Positions 6,201-10,872 of a stretch of 10,872 nucleotides of DNA are shown piece after piece. The notes below the pieces were generated by a model. The model saw nothing but the letters and a program-made list of their open reading frames with translations. It did not search any database and was not told the origin of the DNA. Source of the DNA: Nitrososphaerales archaeon TH1177 (GTDB lineage Archaea; Thermoproteota; Nitrososphaeria; Nitrososphaerales; Nitrososphaeraceae); contig JAATVJ010000289.1 of the NCBI GenBank assembly GCA_014523515.1, positions 1 to 10,872 on the forward strand. Direction: 5' to 3'. The position numbers and the translations under genes were made by a program. The stretch's first letter is position 1. Every line of letters starts with the position of its first letter.

Positions 6201-6620
6201 ATGGAAAATGAAATTTTATTGATTCACGATTATCATCTAGATGAACTCAGAAAATTAGCAATTAGCTCATTACCTAATGAATCATGCGCTATATTACTTG
6301 GAAAAAAAACTGAAACTAAGAACATAGTTAAATATATTGTGCCATTAAACAATTCGGCTCAGTCATCAATAGCATTTATTATTGATTCTGACGATTTATT
6401 CACTATTTACAAAAAAGCTAAGTTAATGAATTTAGATGTTATTTCAATTTTTCATTCCCATCCTTCAAATCCTTTCCCCTCAGAAACTGACAAAATTTAT
6501 ATGCATCTTAATCCTGTTATTTGGATTATCTACTCTACTTATTCTAATTATTTTAAATCTTTTGTGCTGGATAGCTTTAATGACTTTAGAGAAATAAAGA
6601 TAGAATTGATTAAGGACTAA
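6201..6620 (+). CDS. JAMM/MPN+ domain metalloprotease (Mov34/JAB family)
   Basis: A 139-residue single-domain JAMM protein, likely a zinc isopeptidase that cleaves ubiquitin-like or sulfur-carrier modifiers (desampylase-like), with the substrate unknown. The zinc site is complete: Glu27 in PNESCAILLG and FHSHPSNPFPSETD with His85, His87, Ser94 and Asp97. The spacing between the second His and Ser is six residues rather than the seven of the textbook HxHx7SxxD pattern. The frame opens at a TTG at 6180, but the ATG at 6201 (MENEILLI) is preferred because the family begins with this strand and because the TATA-like element would place the transcript start after the TTG. The 3' end overlaps the aspS 3' end on the opposite strand by 11 bp. 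No ubiquitin-like or E1-like gene is seen in the window. Confidence 0.88.
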   Translation: MENEILLIHDYHLDELRKLAISSLPNESCAILLGKKTETKNIVKYIVPLNNSAQSSIAFIIDSDDLFTIYKKAKLMNLDVISIFHSHPSNPFPSETDKIYMHLNPVIWIIYSTYSNYFKSFVLDSFNDFREIKIELIKD

Positions 6621-7893
6621 TCCTATCGGGATCTCTAGGATATAATACCACTTCTCTAACATTCAGAGTTCCTGTTAAAGACATGATTAATCTATCTAAT
6701 CCCAAGCCGCATCCCGCATGTGGGGGCATTCCCCAATCAAATACCCTTAGATGCTGTGAAAAATTATTTGGATTCAAACCTTGTTCTTTTAATCTACTTC
6801 TAATTTTATCAGGATCATGTTGTCGAGAACCACCAGAAATTAATTCTAAATATCCAATTTGTAGATCAAAGGAATTTGATAGAAATGGATCTCGTTCATT
6901 CTCAAGAATATAAAAAGGTTTTAATTTCAGTGGCCATTCTGTTATAAAATAAAAACCCTGGTGTAACTGACCTAATTTTCGTAAGGACAAATCAGATAGA
7001 TCGTCACCATATTCCACCTTTTGATCATTTTTCTTAAGTTCCTCAATACAGTTATTATAGGTTAATCTTTCAAACTTATTCTCCAATAATATATTTTGTA
7101 CAAGATCATTTTCTTTAAGGTCAAGTAGACCAGTATTTTTGATACCAGTTATAATATTTTTTATCAATCGCTCCATTATTTCCATTATATCATGATAGTC
7201 TAAAAAAGCAGCTTCAATATCTACACTATAAAATTCCGTTAAATGTCTTACCGTATTAGAATTTTCTGCACGAAAATATGGTGCTATTTCAAAGACACGA
7301 TCCATTGCCAATATCAATTGTTCTTTGTAAAGTTGAGGACTTTGAGCAAGATATGCTTTCCTCTTAAAATAATCAAACTCAAATAAATTTGCGCCTCCTT
7401 CACTTGCACTCCCAATTATCTTTGGTGTATTAACTTCAATAAATAACTCATCTCGTAAAGTTTTTCTTATAATTTCTAAAGCAATAGATCTTATAATAAA
7501 CAAATTTGAAACATTTTCATTCCTCAAGTCTAATGCTCTTGCATCTAAACGTTTATCCAAAGCTGATTCTAATCTTCCAGTTGGATCAATTGGGAGAGGA
7601 TGTTTTGCATAAAAAGTTTCTCCAATTTCTTCTAATCGTAACTCAACCTTCATTTCTTTTGATTTACTTTTTTGAATTTCACCAGATATTATAATTGAAC
7701 TTTGTCTTGGAATCTCGTTTATTTGGGGAAATTTTTTAGGATTGACTATTACTTGAATAGGACCTGTTATATCCCTTATTACCAAAAAAATTATTTTTCC
7801 AATATCACGAATGTCTTCTATCCAACCAGCGACATTCACGTTCTGCCCAATAATGTCTTCGTTTAATTGTTTAGCGAAATGTGTTCTCTTCAT
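6610..7893 (-). CDS. aspS: Aspartyl-tRNA synthetase, archaeal type
   Basis: Class IIb synthetase that charges tRNA(Asp), and possibly tRNA(Asn) if non-discriminating. With the ATG at 7893 the protein has 427 residues, the usual archaeal size, and begins MKRTHFAKQL like its relatives; a TTG four codons further up (7905) is less likely. The N-terminal OB-fold anticodon-binding domain (about 17-100) contains VAGWIEDIRDIGK; Glu26 stands where, by my alignment from memory, Thermococcus AspRS has the Trp26 tied to tRNA(Asp) discrimination. The catalytic domain shows SASEGGANLFEF, AQSPQLYKEQ, motif 2 FRAENSNTVRHLTEF, and motif 3 GCGLGLDRLIMSL followed by the terminal YPRDPDRISP, which favours AspRS over AsnRS. 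It lies 62 bp downstream of the KH-like gene on the same strand, probably one transcript, and its stop lies 11 bp inside the JAMM gene. Confidence 0.95.
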   Translation of the reverse strand: MKRTHFAKQLNEDIIGQNVNVAGWIEDIRDIGKIIFLVIRDITGPIQVIVNPKKFPQINEIPRQSSIIISGEIQKSKSKEMKVELRLEEIGETFYAKHPLPIDPTGRLESALDKRLDARALDLRNENVSNLFIIRSIALEIIRKTLRDELFIEVNTPKIIGSASEGGANLFEFDYFKRKAYLAQSPQLYKEQLILAMDRVFEIAPYFRAENSNTVRHLTEFYSVDIEAAFLDYHDIMEIMERLIKNIITGIKNTGLLDLKENDLVQNILLENKFERLTYNNCIEELKKNDQKVEYGDDLSDLSLRKLGQLHQGFYFITEWPLKLKPFYILENERDPFLSNSFDLQIGYLELISGGSRQHDPDKIRSRLKEQGLNPNNFSQHLRVFDWGMPPHAGCGLGLDRLIMSLTGTLNVREVVLYPRDPDRISP

Positions 7894-7955
7894 TTTCTCT
7901 TCCAATTCATCTATATCTTGTATGGTTTATTTCTTGTTTTCCATGTTATAATTGA

Positions 7956-8462
7956 TTAATCAGTATACTCTATAAGTAATTCTATATTTTTAATTTCTTT
8001 TGCAATTTTAGTAACATTATTCATATCAACTTTTTTATTTTGATTTTTCTTATTAGATACAATTATTTTTGTAAGTTTATTTCCATCAGGAAGCCAAACA
8101 AGATTAATTGATGAAATTTTAATAGGAAAAATTAAATTTTCAATAAATCTTCTCTCTGTTGCCCCACTTTCAACAAACCACACATTGTTGTTAAATTCTT
8201 TTTTTATCTTATTTAATAACTCATTATCTGAACGTAATGTGCTAATATCTGCTGTAGGCAATATCAATACTAATTTCTCTTCGATTTGATATGCTCCTAC
8301 TAATGTGAACTTATCGATTATATTGTTTTTCTCAGCCAATCGAGTTAGTTTTATTGATGCCTCTATATCTCCTACTGAAAGATGGCCAGTTTTTAGTTTA
8401 GATTCACATTTTGAGCATAGAATTCCTGTTTTAGCATCAAAGGAACAAATAGGAGTTCTCAA
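7956..8462 (-). CDS. Archaeal KH-like / zinc-knuckle protein, probably RNA-binding
   Basis: A 168-residue protein resembling a conserved archaeal family often found near translation genes. The N-terminus PICSFDAKTGILCSKCESKL has Cys6, Cys16 and Cys19; I recall relatives carrying a fourth Cys at the place of Asp9, so zinc binding here may use three Cys plus Asp or be lost. The middle (about 50-105) has beta-alpha-beta character with LLNKIKKEFNNNVWFVES, like the end of a KH-type RNA-binding domain, followed by ENLIFPIKISSINLVWLPDG and a Lys/Asn-rich tail. The start must be TTG at 8462: an in-frame TGA lies three codons upstream and no ATG or GTG comes between. A strong TATA run lies 30-45 bases upstream. 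Position before aspS suggests a translation-related job; the exact role is not established here. Confidence 0.72.
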   Translation of the reverse strand: MRTPICSFDAKTGILCSKCESKLKTGHLSVGDIEASIKLTRLAEKNNIIDKFTLVGAYQIEEKLVLILPTADISTLRSDNELLNKIKKEFNNNVWFVESGATERRFIENLIFPIKISSINLVWLPDGNKLTKIIVSNKKNQNKKVDMNNVTKIAKEIKNIELLIEYTD

Positions 8463-8491
8463 TATCTCTCAATTATTAATTCTAGCTGTTC

Positions 8492-8507
8492 TATATATAT
8501 ATAAATA
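8492..8507 (-). promoter_or_regulatory. TATA box region for the KH-like gene and aspS
   Basis: Read on the minus strand this is an alternating TATATATATATA run preceded by TTTATT, 30-45 bases before the TTG at 8462. A start of transcription about 25 bases downstream leaves a leader of roughly ten bases containing GAGAG. It is the only strong TATA-like element upstream of the KH-like gene, and probably serves aspS too. Confidence 0.5.
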
Positions 8508-8533
8508 AATAAAACTAAACTGCTTCCGGTTAA

Positions 8534-8545
8534 AAATATATTTAT
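8534..8545 (+). promoter_or_regulatory. TATA box for the ABC ATPase gene
   Basis: AAATATATTTAT is centred about 29 bases before the CTG at 8569 and about 65 before the GTG at 8605. The spacing predicts a transcript starting near 8565, which would make the CTG region the leaderless 5' end. This element is therefore informative for the disputed start of the ABC gene. Confidence 0.45.
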
Positions 8546-8604
8546 TCGAGCATGATAATTAATTAAATCTGTCAAAAAATAAGTTATCTATAAATGGTTT
8601 AAGT

Positions 8605-9375
8605 GTGTCTTACCTTTTACGTAATAAGATCCTTAAGGCAGTTGACAATGTCTCTCTTGAATTGCATAAAGGTGAATCACTTGGAATTGCGGGAGAATCA
8701 GGATGCGGTAAAAGCACATTAGTATCTGCAATAATGAGGAATTTATCACCTCCAGGAAAAATTACTGCAGGAAGGATTTATTTAGATGAATTAGAAATAA
8801 CTAAATTGTCAGATAAGGAATTTGATTCAAAAATTAGATGGAAAAAGATCTCTATTATCTTTCAAGGAGCAATGAATACATTGGATCCTGTATATATAAT
8901 AAAATCTCAAATTAAAGATATATTTCAAACTCATGGTCAAATATATGATAACAATAAAGTTGTTAAAATTATGGAGAATGTTGGATTGGACAAATCCGTC
9001 CTTGAAAAATATCCTCATGAGTTAAGTGGAGGGATGAAACAAAGAATTGTTATAGCTATGGCTTTAGTATTAGAACCGGATATCATCATTGCTGATGAGC
9101 CTACAACAGCGTTGGATGTACTTGTTCAGACACAAATAATTACATTATTAAAAAAACTTAAAGAAAAAGGAATTAGTATAATTTTGATTTCTCATGATCT
9201 TGCCTTAATTTCTGAATTAGTAGACAAAATAGGGATTATGTATGCTGGGAAAATCATAGAGTTCAATCTAACCAAAGAAATTATATTTTCTCCAAAACAT
9301 CCATATACTCAACATTTAATATTTTCAACGCCTCAACTAGGAGATCCTTTTAGAGAAAAGGATATTAAATTTTGA
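8605..9375 (+). CDS. ABC transporter ATP-binding protein, OppD/DppD (peptide/nickel) type
   Basis: Nucleotide-binding subunit of a peptide/nickel-type importer. All ATPase motifs are intact: Walker A GESGCGKST, Q-loop IIFQGAMNTLDP (the NxLDP form typical of OppD/DppD), signature LSGGMKQR, Walker B IIIADEPTTALD and H-loop ISHD, followed by KHPYTQHL. From the GTG at 8605 the product has 256 residues and starts inside the first strand. The same frame upstream reads LSKNKLSINGLSVSY from a CTG at 8569, matching the family's N-terminal strand, so the true start is probably near 8569, after the in-frame TAA at 8560. The C-terminus ends shortly after HPYTQHL, without the oligopeptide-transporter C-terminal region with its conserved Cys that most relatives (about 320-330 aa) carry. 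No permease or partner ATPase is seen downstream, where the next gene is convergent. Confidence 0.88.
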   Translation: MSYLLRNKILKAVDNVSLELHKGESLGIAGESGCGKSTLVSAIMRNLSPPGKITAGRIYLDELEITKLSDKEFDSKIRWKKISIIFQGAMNTLDPVYIIKSQIKDIFQTHGQIYDNNKVVKIMENVGLDKSVLEKYPHELSGGMKQRIVIAMALVLEPDIIIADEPTTALDVLVQTQIITLLKKLKEKGISIILISHDLALISELVDKIGIMYAGKIIEFNLTKEIIFSPKHPYTQHLIFSTPQLGDPFREKDIKF

Positions 9376-9490
9376 TGATAAAATACCTGTGATTGTTGTG
9401 AGGAAATAAATACCATAAATTAAATTGTCAAGATCGGTGAATTTGTAATACTAATCTTTTATTGATAAAAAATTTTTTAATGTAGATAGA

Positions 9491-9504
9491 TTTTTCTGAA
9501 AAAA
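9491..9504. terminator. Symmetrical T-tract/A-tract element between convergent genes
   Basis: TTTTTC-T-GAAAAAA lies in the 137 bp between the ABC ATPase stop and the B-box-like gene stop, and gives a T-tract at the 3' side of a transcript from either direction. It has the same TTTTTC/GAAAAA arms as the element between the winged-helix gene and ctaB. A second A6T6 tract (about 9466-9478) lies just before it. Confidence 0.4.
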
Positions 9505-9512
9505 TAAAATAC

Positions 9513-9755
9513 TTACTGAAAGTCATGTAATGGCTTGTCTTTATGGTAAAAAATTTTTTTTTCTAATTCTGATAGGTGATTTTCTATTATGTGTGAATTA
9601 GCACATTTGTCATGCATAATACCTATACTACAAAATTCACATGATGTCACAAAAACCAATTCCTTAAATTTTCCTTTACAAAAGTCACATCTTTCAGAAT
9701 CTAAATCATAATCTATTAATGGTTTTAACCAAGGCTCTCTCCATAATAATTGCAT
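9513..9755 (-). CDS. Small B-box-like zinc-finger protein, 80 aa
   Basis: Family not recognised, but eight potential zinc ligands are laid out in order: Cys23/Cys26 (CDFC), Cys39/Cys42 (CEFC), His48/Cys51 (HDKC), His55 and His60. The pattern C-x2-C-x12-C-x2-C-x5-H-x2-C-x3-H-x4-H resembles the cross-brace B-box spacing, in which two zinc ions are held by interleaved ligand pairs. The N-terminal 20 residues (LLWREPWLKPLIDYDLD) are rich in Trp and Asp, and the C-terminus is a short charged helix. No membrane segment is visible. Such domains usually mediate protein-protein contacts; no enzymatic residues are apparent. The ATG at 9755 has an ATATATAT element 24-31 bases upstream, shared with the divergent Nudix gene. 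Zinc binding is inferred from ligand spacing only. Confidence 0.75.
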   Translation of the reverse strand: MQLLWREPWLKPLIDYDLDSERCDFCKGKFKELVFVTSCEFCSIGIMHDKCANSHIIENHLSELEKKIFYHKDKPLHDFQ

Positions 9756-9778
9756 TATATAAAATGATTTGATTAAAC

Positions 9779-9786
9779 ATATATAT
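9779..9786. promoter_or_regulatory. Single palindromic TATA element shared by two divergent genes
   Basis: ATATATAT is self-complementary and lies 24-31 bases before the B-box-like ATG (minus) and 29-36 bases before the Nudix TTG (plus). The 59 bp between the two starts hold no other element at a suitable distance; the TTATATA touching the minus-strand ATG is too close. One TBP site may therefore serve both genes, predicting leaderless or near-leaderless messages that cannot be made independently. Confidence 0.5.
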
Positions 9787-9814
9787 TATTATGAATCATC
9801 CATGAGAACAATTC

Positions 9815-10258
9815 TTGAAGGAATATAAAAACCCTATCCCTACTGTGGATGCAATCATTCAAAACTCTAATTCTATTTTATTGGTTAAACGAAGTAAAGA
9901 TCCATATAAAAACCAATTTGCATTACCAGGAGGTTTTGTAAATGAAGGCGAAACCATAGAAGAAGCTATAAAAAGAGAAGTCTATGAAGAAACATCATTA
10001 GAGGTTCATCCAATAGATATATTGGGAGTTTATTCTGATCCGAAAAGGGATCCAAGAGGACACATAATGACTGTTGTATTTATTGTATTAATTATTAGAG
10101 GAAATCCCAGTGCCGGAGATGATGCAAAGGAGATCTCATGGATTCCGATTGAAAAAATTAGTGATATCAAAATAGCATTTGATCACAAATTAGTTATACA
10201 TGATTATTTACGATGGAAAAAAGAAGGGGGAACATATTGGACACAAAAACTCAGATAA
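9815..10258 (+). CDS. Nudix hydrolase, ADP-ribose pyrophosphatase-like
   Basis: Hydrolyses nucleoside-diphosphate-linked compounds; ADP-ribose is the best guess. The Nudix box spans residues 40-62: GFVNEGE, then TIEEAIK, then REVYEETSL, matching Gx5Ex7REUxEExGU except that Ser61 replaces the usual Gly. The catalytic Glu residues (Glu55, Glu58, Glu59) are present. SDPKRDPRGH (74-83) resembles the SDPxRDPRGH segment of archaeal ADP-ribose pyrophosphatases. The 147-residue length is normal. The start is TTG at 9815: the in-frame ATG at 9791 is cut off by a TGA at 9803, and the ATG at 9802 is in another frame. It diverges from the B-box-like gene through one shared TATA element. The stop lies within a perfect 12-bp palindrome AGATAATTATCT (10253-10264). 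Confidence 0.92.
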   Translation: MKEYKNPIPTVDAIIQNSNSILLVKRSKDPYKNQFALPGGFVNEGETIEEAIKREVYEETSLEVHPIDILGVYSDPKRDPRGHIMTVVFIVLIIRGNPSAGDDAKEISWIPIEKISDIKIAFDHKLVIHDYLRWKKEGGTYWTQKLR

Positions 10259-10343
10259 TTATCTATATTCTACATTCTGGCACTGTTAACTTAAGTTTAT
10301 TTTACCTCTTTTGATAAATGGTATTTTATTTCTGATTGTTGTA

Positions 10344-10872
10344 TTATACAAGTAGATCAATAGTCTTATCCAATTGTATACATATAATAGATACCGTTAT
10401 TATTCTTCTTAACAATACATGGATAGTAAAGTAATCACCAACAGATTCAGTTTTATATTTGGAACATTGCATTACTTTGCTCAATCAGACTCTGGTCTAA
10501 TGTAAAATGTAATCTATAATTTGGGTGCAAAAATTACATATTTGAGGATACCATTACTATTACCTGTGTAAACTGTTTGTATATCATATTTATCAATCAA
10601 AAGTTGAAATAAACGTCTCCAAACATGTCTTCTCTTCTCAAATATGCATTCCAAGGATAAATTAAGAATAGGTTTAATTATAATCTATAACCAATAATAT
10701 AATTTCTAACCTAATAACACTTTGAACTGGTAATGAATACTATACTATCTTATTCTTTGTTATATTTAAGAGCCAAATCGTTATCCAATTCCACAGACCT
10801 AACTTTTCTTTCATCTTAAATTTTCCTAATAATAGCTTGCAAGTTGCTTAAACCTAAACAAACAAGAGATTA
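10344..10872 (-). pseudogene. Probable decayed DDE transposase (IS remnant), running off the right edge
   Basis: The last 614 bases contain no intact gene, but the minus strand carries successive protein-like stretches in changing frames whose order resembles a DDE transposase. From the right edge: GLSNLQAIIRKI, stop, RKVRSVELDNDLALKYNKE, stop (frame a); RLEIILLVIDYN (frame b, about 10710-10675); KPILNLSLECIFEKRRHVW continuing to KYDIQTVYTGNSNGILKYV (frame c, stop at 10516-10514); RLHFTLDQSLIEQSNAMF (10515-10456, back in frame a); and an open 40-codon stretch from 10466 ending at a TAA at 10346-10344. VELDxD, VID, VYTG (where YTD would be expected) and LIEQSN sit where the catalytic and flanking motifs of IS1-like or related transposases lie. 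At least three frameshifts and several stops make it non-functional. The family assignment is from pattern memory, not a search. Nothing notable is seen in 10265-10343. Confidence 0.42.

Noticed and set aside
6683..6913. Plus-strand open frames of 76 aa (6683-6913) and 62 aa (7506-7694) inside aspS
   Set aside because: Antisense shadows of a conserved synthetase.
8305..8508. Plus-strand open frame of 67 aa antisense to the KH-like gene
   Set aside because: It runs through the promoter of the real minus-strand gene and has no motif.
8827..9018. Minus-strand open frame of 63 aa inside the ABC ATPase
   Set aside because: Antisense to intact ATPase motifs.
10253..10264. Perfect 12-bp palindrome at the Nudix stop as an operator
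   Set aside because: AGATAATTATCT is short, AT-rich and partly coding; no second copy was noticed, so chance is likely.
1..10872. tRNA, rRNA, CRISPR array or attachment site
   Set aside because: No T-loop/acceptor pattern, no regularly spaced repeats and no integrase were found on reading both strands.

Overview
The window looks like an AT-rich archaeal chromosome segment, most likely from a Nitrososphaeria (Thaumarchaeota) relative of the ammonia oxidisers. The archaeal markers are translation factor aEF-1beta, Pth2-type peptidyl-tRNA hydrolase, a geranylgeranyl reductase for isoprenoid lipids, an archaeal-type AspRS and TATA-like elements sitting 24-36 bases before start codons. A membrane-anchored blue-copper protein beside a haem O synthase fits the copper-based respiration of that group. 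Genus cannot be fixed from this sequence alone. Genes are densely packed, often with leaderless-looking promoters, and several use TTG or GTG starts.

Layout. 1-1143 holds the 3' part of pgk (its start lies off the left edge). On the minus strand follow an unrecognised 124-residue gene and pth2. Pth2 and the plus-strand geranylgeranyl reductase diverge from only 34 bp. Next comes a tight plus-strand pair: a 58-residue four-CxxC zinc ribbon and aEF-1beta, one base apart, then a small winged-helix-like gene. ctaB (minus) converges on it across a hairpin with T-tracts on both strands. A five-TM cupredoxin protein (plus) diverges from ctaB. Its last 70 bp are tandemly duplicated out of frame, and the duplication junction supplies its stop codon. 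A JAMM peptidase gene (plus) overlaps aspS (minus) by 11 bp, tail to tail. Upstream of aspS is a KH-like zinc protein gene, then a divergent OppD/DppD-type ABC ATPase whose start is not canonical. A small B-box-like zinc protein and a Nudix hydrolase diverge from one shared TATA element. The final 530 bases carry broken coding segments on the minus strand that resemble a decayed DDE transposase.

Functional picture. Most genes are core: central carbon metabolism (pgk), translation (pth2, aEF-1beta, zinc ribbon, aspS, probably the KH-like protein), lipid saturation (GGR) and the respiratory chain (ctaB, cupredoxin). I see no CRISPR array, tRNA, rRNA, integrase or defence island, and no clear multi-gene new system. 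The points most worth a second look are the cupredoxin 3' duplication, the B-box-like protein paired with a Nudix enzyme, the ABC ATPase start, and the transposase remnant at the right edge.
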